DNA of 64,000 nt. Source: Anticarsia gemmatalis (Eukaryota; Arthropoda; Insecta; Lepidoptera; Erebidae). The stretch covers positions 11,426,001 through 11,490,000 of the forward strand of contig NC_134760.1 of NCBI RefSeq assembly GCF_050436995.1, written 5' to 3'. Each line of letters starts with the position of its first letter. Position 1 is the first letter of the stretch. Below, one piece after another: positions 55,681 to 64,000 of the stretch. A program made the position numbers and the translations under genes. A model generated the notes under the pieces. That model saw only the letters and a list, made by a program, of their open reading frames with translations. It searched no databases and was not told where the DNA came from.

Positions 55681-58600
55681 GTAAGTTTACATTATATTTA
55701 TTAATATTATAAAATTGTAGTGTTTGTTTGAACGCACTAATCTCAGGAACTGCTGGTGCAAATTAACAAAAATATTTTACTGTTGGATAGCCCGTTTATT
55801 AAGGAAGGCTATAGGCTATATAAAATTGTGCTAACAATTATTTACTCCTAATAGATATTAGGAGCGGGGTAGCAACGAAAAAATTTTCAAAAACGGGGAA
55901 AACTATAACCCATTCTCGCTTATGTGACGCAAGCGAAGTTGCGCTGGTCAGCTAGTTTTGAAAAAAAGTTGAAGTAATTTGAATGGAAATAACACAAAAG
56001 AACTTTTATTGTTGTCAGTACGTAAGCTTAGCAACCAAAAATTCTGAGTTTTAGGGTTAGTTAGAGTGGGTTTTATACGCGGCTATGTGACTAGTAAGTA
56101 GTAAGTAAAATTGGACAACAGACACTGATATCTCGATAATGTAGTTGGCGCCATTTAGTTTTATAGTTCATTGATGAAAGTGCATTCAATTAAAACCAAT
56201 TTCAGTAATTTGACTGCAATATAGACAAAGTCTTGAATAATGTAATAAGTATCACAATCGTCAAAAAATCACAGAGTAGCTTTAGCTTTTTGTCAAGAAT
56301 TAAGTAATAATGATTACTTAACTTTCTGTTTTCGAAGTTTAATTAAAAATTATACATTAAACATACTTATAAATGTAAAATTTTAACAAAACATAAGTCT
56401 TACCATAGCTTACAGGATGTACAATACCAATCGACAATATTTTATAAATAAAAACAAATGTTTCTTTTTCAGCGATTCCCCTAATGTTCTACTTAATATG
56501 CCTAGTAGTATCAGTGAGCTATTTCTTCGTGTACCTGGTGTCGATGACCTGGTTCGTCTTCGTGTACTGTCAGCAGACTGGGGACATTCTTGCAGCTCTC
56601 ATAGTGTTCTCACTTGGAGTGTCTAGTGAAATAGGCACTGTGAAACTGGTGTTCATGTTTTTGCATATGTAAGTAGAATACTTCTTTAGAAAGGTTTAAA
56701 TAGACGTATATTTAAAACAAAAAAATAAGGTTAAATATCCCGAAATCTACTTATTCTATTACTATTTATTCTTAGTTTTAATAACAATGCATACGCAGGT
56801 CAAAATAATTTTAGAATTAATTTACTAATTAATTATCTAATTCTCGCGAATTAACGCGATTTTACTGAAAAATAATCCAAATCACATTTTTCATAGAATA
56901 GTTTGAGACTTTTATTTAGGTTCAGTAAATTATAACTAGTCGTATATTATTTATCTATTGTACATTTAGAAACAACGATACTTACTGTCGTTGTAATTAT
57001 TATCGTAAACTTAAGTTAACGTTAAAAAACAACATCTGCAATTTACCGAATAAAACGTCGCCATTTTGTTTCCAGCAAAAAGATCCAAGAAATAGTATCA
57101 GAATCATTAGCAATAGATGCGACAGTGGTCCCTGGGAGCCGGTTCTCCGTCAACCTCCTGGTGACCCTCAGACAGGTGAAGAAGCGTGCTATGGTGTTCT
57201 GGCTGGTCATCATTGGGAATGGCGTCGTGTATGTCTTGAAGCCAGTGTTGTTGCCCGGCAGACATCTTATGGAAGACAAGTTTATACTCTTTGGTGAGAT
57301 TAACTTTTTAAATACTTTTTTTTATTAAATACATTACTAATACTTTCAGAAATTTGATGATTTTTTATTATGTGATTTGTAGTAAAACATTTTGTAGTTT
57401 TTTTACATAAGCGCATGCTATTCTAACGTGATTCAAAGATAGACTTATAGGATAATTATATTTTATTAATTCGATAATTTGATTTTTATTTTAAAGTTAC
57501 GTTTAGTTTAGAAATTGATACATAAACTTAATGATGGAATTGTTAGGTAATAAGGTATTTATATTACTTTTTCCGTAAAATTACAGTCCTATATTAGTAT
57601 CCTTATTTACTATTCTGTACTCCCACTGCCCCCATTTGTTAGGTTTATTTTTAGTTCATAATGCAATATATGCACACAGTACCTACACTGAATAAAAACC
57701 ATTACAAGATAACTCCAAAGTACAACCTTTAACTAATTACTTTTTAAATTAAATAAAACATTAGTAATGTGTACCGATTTCATTAAAAAAAGCTTAAAAC
57801 AATATAATTTCGCCTTACAATCATGTCATTGCATGTGACCCCATTTAAAAGCAACTGAATGCGTTCCATCATTATCATAACTCCGATTAAAATACAGTGT
57901 ATTGATAACCTCGACGTGTAAATCATTTTTTGCATCACTCAAACAATCGCACTAACACATACAAAGTAACCACACGCAGTCGCGGAAGCCATTCTCGTAG
58001 ACAGCCGACCGCAACGGATCAGCCGCGGGACGGAAATTACGTTGCCGCTTCGACAAACCGGAGCGAGCCGGCAACGTCGCATTCCGCAGGCGGCTTACGT
58101 CATGCACCGCTCAGTGCGCGACGGAACTCGGCTCGAACCGCTACTAACATGTTCAATACGGAAAATTTAATCGTTGAAATTCATAAAAGAGAGTGTTTGT
58201 GGAACAAAAATCATCCAAACTATGGGAATGCGACTTTTAAAAGGGCTAAATGGGAGGAGATTGGTGCTGTTATATACGCTTACTGCTGGGAGACGTTGAC
58301 AGCTGAAGAACGACACGAAAAAGGTAAGTTTATAGTCATTTTTAAACAGTGTAGAGCTTGTATTGATGTAAATTGTCATTAGCTATCAAGATTTTTGTCA
58401 AATTCAAATGCAATTAAGTAGCCAGGTAACTATTTTTAGTTCTTGAGTCCTGTATTAAGTAGAAAGGAATCTAGTGTCACAGGAACTTTTATAAATACTA
58501 AACAAGTTAGGTTACTACATTGTATGAGCTTGGTAATGCGGGTGGCGCAACGGTTAGCGTGATCGGCAAACCGCTTTCACTGTATGCGTGAGTTCGATTA

Positions 58601-61600
58601 CCATATTATGGAACAGCTGATCCGCGGAGAAAAAAACGCATTTATTTCTTCGTTACTTTTTTAAGCATCACTGTGAATATAATAATGTATAACTTGAATA
58701 AACACAATGATACTTATACTAGGCCATTTATTTAAATGTAAGTTCTACATTTTTTACAACTTTTAAGGCACAATGGTTAAGATGCTCCACATATTGTTAC
58801 CACAGTGCACGTTCCGATTTCCGTGATTGCGAAAAATATATATTTTACACATATAGTTGTTTCGTTTCGATAACAAACAAACAAAACACAAAGTTTATCT
58901 TTATTAGTTTCTTTGTTAAAGTGTACGACATAAAGTTAACACTGTTGCATTGTTTTAAGGAGATGTGATACATTTATAATTATTTTATTTTTTATTTTTA
59001 CTAGAGTAATTTGTTTGATCATTTTATTTGCATTACGCACTTGATTTTATCAATGACCTTCAAAAAGGTTAGGTTACGTTCAATATACGAGTACGTACCT
59101 GTGCAGTTATTACATACCATATGATCATCATCATCTCAGCCGGGAATCGTCCACTGCTGGACAAAGGCCTCCCCCATCGAGGGCTAATAGGACCGGTCCT
59201 GGGCCGCCCTCATCCATATGATAATATACAATAAATATGCAGTTATATATACGTATGCTTATTTATAATTACCTACACAATATTCAGTTAAAACTACTCA
59301 AATATGTTCTAACTATCATAAATATGATGTCTATGAGACTTGTTCATTTCGTAATGACCTAGTTACTAGTACGATGTGAGCGATAGAGCAACTAAGTAAC
59401 GTACTTGTGGTAAAGCGACCTTTCCGCTAAGCGCGCGAACTTCAAGTAATGAAGAATATCTTAACGCCAAGGGTTTACTAACTTATTTGCATAATTATTA
59501 GGGAATTATAACTGTGTTTTTGTGCAGAAACATCTACATGCTTAGTGCATTTTTGCAAAGTTACAATATATACTCCACTTAATTGTACCTAATGATAGTA
59601 ACCCGAAGTATGGTTGTTGCCTGGTGTGAGCTCTTTAACACAAACAGACAATTTATTTTCTACTATAGTTCAATATTTCTACCAAGTAACAATAGATAGC
59701 TTTTGTATGAATAACTAACCCCCGGTTTCTGAGTACATTAAGAGGTAGTTTATCTATTCAATAGCGTTAAAACTCATACAAAAAAGACGCTAACCGGGGA
59801 TAAGCAGCGCACTTGGCGGGGTCTGCCAGTACTATGTTTTTAAATAAATTTGAATCTGAACTCGCTAATCGATAGTACTATGAGTATAGTGCGTACGAGC
59901 AATGTAAATGTACTGTAAATAAGTAATATGTCAGAGCTGGACACTAGTGTAGAAATGTAAATGAGCAAAGTTTTATAGGTCAAAGACCGTTAGCCGAAGG
60001 TCGGGTGCGTTTTATTTCCGTTTTCTTATCATTATGGCGTTCTTCTGAGATTAATCTTTTCAAATGGTTTTGAATACTTAAAATTGTTATTAAAAAGAAC
60101 TATACATTTTAGGAGTTAACACTATGACCTAAAAATGATTGAAACTACATAATATCTTTGTTTCTTTCCCAGTTTTGGAGATGACGAAAAAATGGCGGAA
60201 CGTGCGAGACTACTACATAAAAGAGAAAAGGAAACAGCAAGACTCTACAAGCACCGACAGATTGAGACACAAAAAGAGACTTTACAACTACTTCAAAATA
60301 CTTACATTTTTGGACAATAGAAAGGTGCGCAAACGCAAGAATTCTAACGAGCATGACTTGACAGTGTATTCTGACCATGAATCGGTCAGTTCGAGCAATG
60401 AAGAACAGGAAAATGATGAGCAGATTAATGAGACAATACATGAAGAAACTCCCGTACAAATTAAAGAAGAAACTCCTATACAAATCCAGCGTCCGAAGCC
60501 TATAACGACTATCCAGAAACGTTTTATATCAACGTTGAACAAACCTCGTGAGAGCGGCTCGAGAGTGGCAGCCAGTAGAAACTTTCTTCTTTCATTAATG
60601 CCTGATGTGGAGTCACTGTCTGAACAGCAATACATGAGTTTTCGATTGGCAGTGTTAAATTTACTGAATGATTTCAAGTATGGAGGTCACGAAGCGGCTG
60701 AGAGTTGGGTTATTTCGACCATGGGAGATGGTAATGTGTGTGACTGAGTCTGGCGTTGTAACTAGTTATTGAGAAGGTGTGGTGTGTGGAGAGGCTTATT
60801 TTTGTACATAGCTTGTAAGTTTATGTCAAATACTATATTAAGGTTACAAATTCTATACTAAATGTGAAACATTTTGGCACTCAATTCTCACAGTGATTAT
60901 GTTGATGTGGATTGAAATTCAGATATTATTTAAGCTATAAAAGACCTGTTATTTTAGCATTCAATAAGCGGTTCAAGTTTGAGCGGTTTGACAAAATGTA
61001 TGTAACTAGCTACTAAGTGATATTTTTAATAAATATAGAATTACTACCAGTTGTTTTTTTAATAAATCACTGTGCTCAATTACTAGAACCAGGGGCAATG
61101 CTGTTTTTTATGGTATTTAATCTTTATTGCGATAGATTTCTTACTAGCTCTTATCAGTACAACCCTTGATTCTAATAACACTAAAGAAATCTATAACTTA
61201 AACTTTTCTTGCCAAAACCATTTCAGTATACCTAAACCTTTTGATCCACAGGTCTAGAACCGATGTACGAGACACCAAACTATCAAATCGCATTCATGCT
61301 CATGACGTGCGGAGTAATATTCACATGCTACCTCCCAGCTAACATAACAGCCTTTCTCATCGTCGTCACTGGCTACGTGGAAGCACAAATGTTGGCACTA
61401 TCTGAAGAACTACTCCACATTTGGGAAGACGCTGAAGAAAACTACTACAAAACAAGACAGGGCAGTGTATTAGACGCAGATGAGACGGAACAGACAGCCA
61501 AAAGCAAAGCAATCAATGAATATGTGAGAGAACATTTGAAAGTCATCATCAAATATCACAGTAGAAACATCAGTCTTTTACACAAAGTTGAAGACGTATA

Positions 61601-61961
61601 CAGCGGCGCTATTGCTCTAGAATTTTTCATACTTATCATTGGACTAATAGCTGAACTGCTCGGTGGTTTAGAAAACACGTATATTGAAATACCATTTGCG
61701 ATGATGCAAGTCGGAATGGACTGTTTCACTGGCCAGAAGGTAATGGATGCCAGTTTAAAGTTCGAAAACGCTGTGTACGATTGTAAATGGGAAAACTACG
61801 ATAAATCTAATATGAAAATTATACAGATGATGCTACAAAGTGCTCAGAAGACTATGAAGCTGTCTGCTGGTGGTATTATAATGTTGAGTTTTAGCTGCTT
61901 GATGCAAGTCAACCGATCTGTATACTCGGCGTACACTACTTTGAGATCGACGATGAAATAG
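55563..61961 (+). CDS. Odorant receptor A (7tm_6 family), complete, 4 exons, 413 residues
   Basis: Exons 55563-55680, 56473-56668, 57076-57293, 61252-61961; all GT/AG, total 1,242 nt. This is an insect odorant receptor: a multi-pass dendritic membrane protein that forms a ligand-gated channel with the co-receptor Orco, with inverted topology (general family knowledge). Family marks are the N-terminal TLNIDKRNKK, SMTWFVF, SSEIGT in exon 2, PGRHLMEDKF in exon 3, GLEPMYETPNYQ across the last junction, and the C-terminal GQKVMDAS, CKWENYD and SAGGIIMLSFSCLM. The start was chosen because it gives the usual length of about 400 residues and matches receptor B. The third intron (3.96 kb) contains a complete MADF-BESS gene. 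The whole C-terminal half lies in one exon, while lepidopteran receptors usually have several there. The ligand cannot be told. Confidence 0.9.
55710..55955 (+). mobile_element. Non-autonomous Helitron-like element in intron 1 of odorant receptor A
   Basis: It shares TTTGTTTGAACGC, ATCTCAGGAACTGC, GTTGGATAGCC and the terminal GACGCAAGCGAAGTTGCGC plus CAGCTAGT with the copy at 32,945. Confidence 0.6.
56473..56668 (+). CDS. Odorant receptor A exon 2: first transmembrane region
   Basis: 196 nt, starting after TTTTTCAG and ending CAT AT|GTAAG. It encodes a hydrophobic segment (LICLVVSVSYFFVYLVS) and the family motif FSLGVSSEIGTVKL. Confidence 0.9.
57076..57293 (+). CDS. Odorant receptor A exon 3
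   Basis: 218 nt after TTTCCAG. It encodes LRQVKKRAMVFWLVII and LLPGRHLMEDKFILFG. It ends in phase 1 (TTT G|GTGAG); the missing two bases are supplied 3.96 kb downstream at 61,252. Confidence 0.9.
58149..58323 (+). CDS. MADF-BESS gene exon 1: first part of the MADF domain
   Basis: 58 codons plus one base. The intron falls in the middle of the MADF domain, after EERHEK. The 5' flank at about 57,980-58,140 is strikingly GC-rich for this region and probably holds the 5' UTR and promoter. Confidence 0.88.
58149..60747 (+). CDS. MADF-BESS domain protein nested in the odorant receptor intron, 2 exons, 249 residues
   Basis: Exons 58149-58323 and 60173-60747, joined G|TT after donor GTAAGT and acceptor CCCAG. 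Residues about 9-107 form a MADF domain, a Myb/SANT-like DNA-binding fold: LWNKNHPNYGN, AKWEEIG, KKWRNVRDYY and YFKILTFLDN. A basic patch (RKVRKRK) and an acidic linker with a near repeat (EETPVQIK/EETPIQIQ) follow. Residues about 194-228 form a BESS protein-interaction motif (LSLMPDVESLSEQQYMSFRL). Proteins of this type are usually sequence-specific nuclear transcription regulators. The open frame extends upstream to 57,930, but MFNTEN is the usual kind of MADF start. AATAAA occurs at about 61,030 and 61,062. Confidence 0.88.
58540..58620 (+). repeat. Short tRNA-like SINE head in the MADF gene intron
   Basis: GGGTGGCGCAACGGTTAGCG (A box) and GAGTTCGATTACCATATTATGG (degenerate B box, given here only as a landmark) lie at tRNA-like spacing. 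It belongs to a different subfamily from the others. The clover-leaf ends do not pair, so it is not called a tRNA. Confidence 0.45.
59128..59215 (+). repeat. Fragment of a dispersed non-LTR-type repeat
   Basis: CCACTGCTGGACAAAGGCCT CCCCCATCGAGGG matches a motif very widely repeated in moth and butterfly genomes. It lies in the MADF gene intron. Confidence 0.5.
59717..59802. mobile_element. Palindromic MITE, same family, truncated copy in the MADF gene intron
   Basis: The left half is intact (ACCCCCGGTTTCTGAGTACA, TATCTATTCAATAGCG) but the right half is cut down to GACGCTAACCGGGG. Confidence 0.6.
60173..60747 (+). CDS. MADF-BESS gene exon 2: rest of MADF, linker and BESS motif
   Basis: 575 nt from the acceptor at 60,171-60,172 to TGA. 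The frame is fixed by the split Val codon and by the MADF core KKWRNVRDYYIKEKRK at its start. Confidence 0.9.
61252..61961 (+). CDS. Odorant receptor A exon 4: C-terminal half and stop
   Basis: 710 nt, after CCACAG, starting with the bases that complete Gly of FGLEPMYE. It encodes about 236 residues with the middle and last membrane segments and ends ...LRSTMK, TAG. AATAAA signals follow at 62,005 and about 62,033. Confidence 0.92.
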
Positions 61962-62384
61962 ATACAAAATAAGATTATAGTGTAGACGAATTAGATAGAT
62001 TTAAAATAAAAGATTTCACACAAAACACAAACAATAAATCAAGCCTAGAAATCAAAATGAACGAATGTAGTCAACAAAGATAATTCAATACGAAAAGACA
62101 GATAGAAAATCCATTTGTTTGACCAAATAAATCAGAAATATAATAACGTGTTCTAGACCGATGACCTAATACGAACGTAATAACTTTGAAGAACAAACAA
62201 AGTTTCAGATTGAACAATAAATTAACTTATGAATAGATTACAAGGATTGAGAAAAAGTTTTGTAAGAATACAATACGTTGTATTAAAAATATATTCATTG
62301 ATAATGTTAATATTTCTCTTATTTTACGTTTATTTTGTTTCTGGAGAGCATTTTGGTTGGTCTAGTTTTTTGGATAGACAGAAA

Positions 62385-62502
62385 ATGTGGGTGACTATAA
62401 GAAAGTTTGGATTAGATTACTGTGATTTTCCGACAATGTTGTCTAATATATCTGTATTGCTGAGAATGCTGGCGCTCAATATTGATGGAAGGAATAACAA
62501 AC
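62385..62502 (+). CDS. Odorant receptor B exon 1
   Basis: 118 nt ending AAAC|GTAGGT. It shares FGL..CD..TML and LNID.RN with receptor A. Confidence 0.8.
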
Positions 62503-63886
62503 GTAGGTACATTTTTGTTTATAAATAAACTGTTTTACATATCTAAGGCACGTTAGTTACTTAGCAAGTGTAAGTGCCGATGTCAATGGCCGAAGACGTT
62601 TGTTGCATTCATTGGTCCGAGTTAATAAAAATGTGTTTTAATAGTATTAATATTAAATAATAAGACTATTGACTAGCCACATCATCGTAAGAAATGTTTT
62701 TCTATTAGAAAGTTTTTAAATTATCTTAAAAGGGTGTAGATTTTCAATTCCATCTCTAAGTGAAGAGCATAATATATTGTTCTCTGTACATTTATTAAAT
62801 ACATACATATTATGTACGAGTACATACATACTTAAAAAACGCGCCTTATTCCCATAGAGACAAAGGCCATAGAACGCCACTTGGTACGATTCTTACAAAT
62901 TTCCCTTGTCTCATTCACATTTATACATCTTGTCATATAGGCATGTAATTTTTTTTAAATATGCTTTTTAATATAGATGAACTATCTTTTCAGGTATACC
63001 AATAATATTCACATTACTGACTGCTATTTCATCCTTAATCTACGTCTACTCGTACGTGCTCTCCGGCTTTTGGTTCACGTTCTGGCGGAGTCGAGAGATA
63101 GGTGATCTTTCTGGAGCGTTTGTAGAGTTCTCTCTGAACGTCACCAGCGAAATATCTTTTATCAAACTGTTTTATATGATGTTTCATGAGTAAGTGCTTA
63201 CAGTATTTATGTAAAAGAAGGAAAAAGGAGAATCTTTTGGTACCATACCTAAGAAGACGAGTATAGTAAAGATTTAATAAACATAACGAAATCAATAGAA
63301 TTACATTTCTTTGGTTTATCTTTCAGCGATAAATATGACACCGGGCACGTATTTATACTAACAACATGAAGAATTACTTGTTCGAATTGCAAATATATTA
63401 TTATGTTAAATAGTTCATTTATCGAGATAGGCTGCATAAAATAACGCATTGACTAATTAATAGGAGTACCCAGAGTAGAAGTAAAAAAAATGTTGTGCAT
63501 TGAATAAAGTCTACGGGAACGAAAAGCGGGCAGCCGCTATTAAATTGTTGTCAAGTTAACTAGATTACTAGTCTAAGTTAATAGTTTCAAAAGTTAGCAC
63601 ACAAGAGAATAACGCTCCTGAAAGTTGGCGTCTGACCTAATATTCAAAATCTTCACGGAATTTTTCAGGGAAAAGTTTAAGCGTTTAACAAACAAATACC
63701 TGTCTTGCGACGCTGCCATCGTCAAAGGCGGTAGGTTCTCCTGCAGTATGCTGAAGAGCCTTCGTAACGTGAAGAGAAGAGCGCTGGTGTACTGGCTCAT
63801 TCTGATGGTGGACGCCACGGTGTACGTGATCAAGCCCTTTATTACACCTGGGAGACATCTCACCATGGATTCTTTTGTTATTTACG
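62385..63886 (+). CDS. Odorant receptor B (7tm_6 family), 3' incomplete, first 3 exons
   Basis: Exons 62385-62502, 62994-63189 and 63669-63886 (177 codons plus one base). Lengths and phases are identical to the first three exons of receptor A. Motifs: LALNIDGRNNK, FSLNVTSEISFIKL, NVKRRALVYWLILM and PGRHLTMDSFVIYG. By eye 20/39 residues in exon 1 and about 32/73 in exon 3 match receptor A, so the copies are diverged but clearly paralogous. It starts about 420 bases after the stop of A. The C-terminal exon(s) lie beyond 64,000. The start ATG was chosen by alignment with A; the frame is also open back to 62,229 (see findings). Confidence 0.87.
62815..62945 (+). repeat. Dispersed repeat 'ATATCACGCC...CTTGTCATACAGG', copy 4, intron 1 of receptor B
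   Basis: ACGCCACTTGGTACGATTCT and ATACATCTTGTCATATAGGC match copies 1 and 3. It ends about 50 bases before the exon 2 acceptor. Confidence 0.5.
62994..63189 (+). CDS. Odorant receptor B exon 2: first transmembrane region
   Basis: 196 nt after TTTTCAG, ending CAT GA|GTAAG. Hydrophobic IIFTLLTAISSLIYVYSYVL is followed by the family motif around EFSLNVTSEIS. Confidence 0.87.
63669..63886 (+). CDS. Odorant receptor B exon 3
   Basis: 218 nt after TTTTTCAG, ending TAC G|GTTTGT, a weaker donor but in exactly the same place and phase as in receptor A. Confidence 0.85.
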
Positions 63887-64000
63887 GTTTGTGGTAATTA
63901 CTGTGTCGTGATAGCTCTAATTTAAATGCCTAGAATGCAGATTGATGCATTCATGTAGAATTTAAAAGTTAGTAAGAAAGCGTAATTTATTTTGTTGTTG

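Noticed and set aside
57930..58148. In-frame N-terminal extension of the MADF-BESS protein
   Set aside because: The 73 extra codons are Arg/Ser/Thr-rich without a domain; MFNTEN at 58,149 is a normal MADF start. It remains possible but is not preferred.
61263..61961. Receptor A exon 4 as a separate single-exon gene starting at MYETPN
   Set aside because: The sequence is the second half of an odorant receptor, and the split Gly codon and GLEP motif join it to exon 3 at 57,293.

Overview
This 64 kb window is nuclear genomic DNA from an insect, almost certainly a moth or butterfly. It is AT-rich with small GC-richer exons bounded by GT/AG splice sites. It contains two insect odorant receptor genes of lepidopteran type and is full of short dispersed elements of the kind seen in Lepidoptera: tRNA-derived and 5S-derived SINEs, Helitron-like ends, hAT and palindromic MITEs, and pieces of non-LTR elements. 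There is no bacterial, viral or organellar signal. All gene models were assembled by hand from reading frame, intron phase and splice sites.

1-10,265: no supported coding exon. It is probably 5' intron or upstream sequence of the first gene and holds many mobile-element remnants.

10,266-42,465: a large plus-strand gene for a single-pass cell-surface protein. I could join 25 coding exons, with every junction in phase, giving 1,459 residues; the signal-peptide exon is not found. The order is Ig, DB, FN3, DB, FN3, DB, FN3, FN3, Ig, Ig, DB, FN3, transmembrane helix and a cytoplasmic tail with an NPxY-type motif. This matches the family named 'Ig-like and fibronectin type-III domain-containing protein' (nematode igdb-like). 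Four DB modules share a 12-cysteine pattern and each is followed at once by an FN3 domain. A spliced 3' UTR follows.

42,466-55,562: about 13 kb without a supported gene. It holds a 1.5 kb minisatellite of roughly 31 bp units lying between two Helitron-like termini, a tRNA-type SINE, a 548 bp hAT MITE with a perfect 8 bp target duplication, and assorted remnants.

55,563-64,000: an odorant receptor pair on the plus strand. Receptor A (4 exons, 413 residues) is complete. Its third intron of about 4 kb contains a whole second gene on the same strand, a two-exon MADF-BESS DNA-binding protein of 249 residues. Receptor B follows 0.4 kb downstream and runs off the window; its first three exons have exactly the same lengths (118, 196, 218 nt) and phases as those of A, which marks the pair as a tandem duplication.

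The three gene types have no obvious functional link. Points most worth a second look: the 5S rRNA-derived SINE family, the MADF-BESS gene nested in a receptor intron, an in-frame GC-rich alternative C-terminus for the Ig/DB/FN3 protein, and the Helitron-bounded minisatellite.
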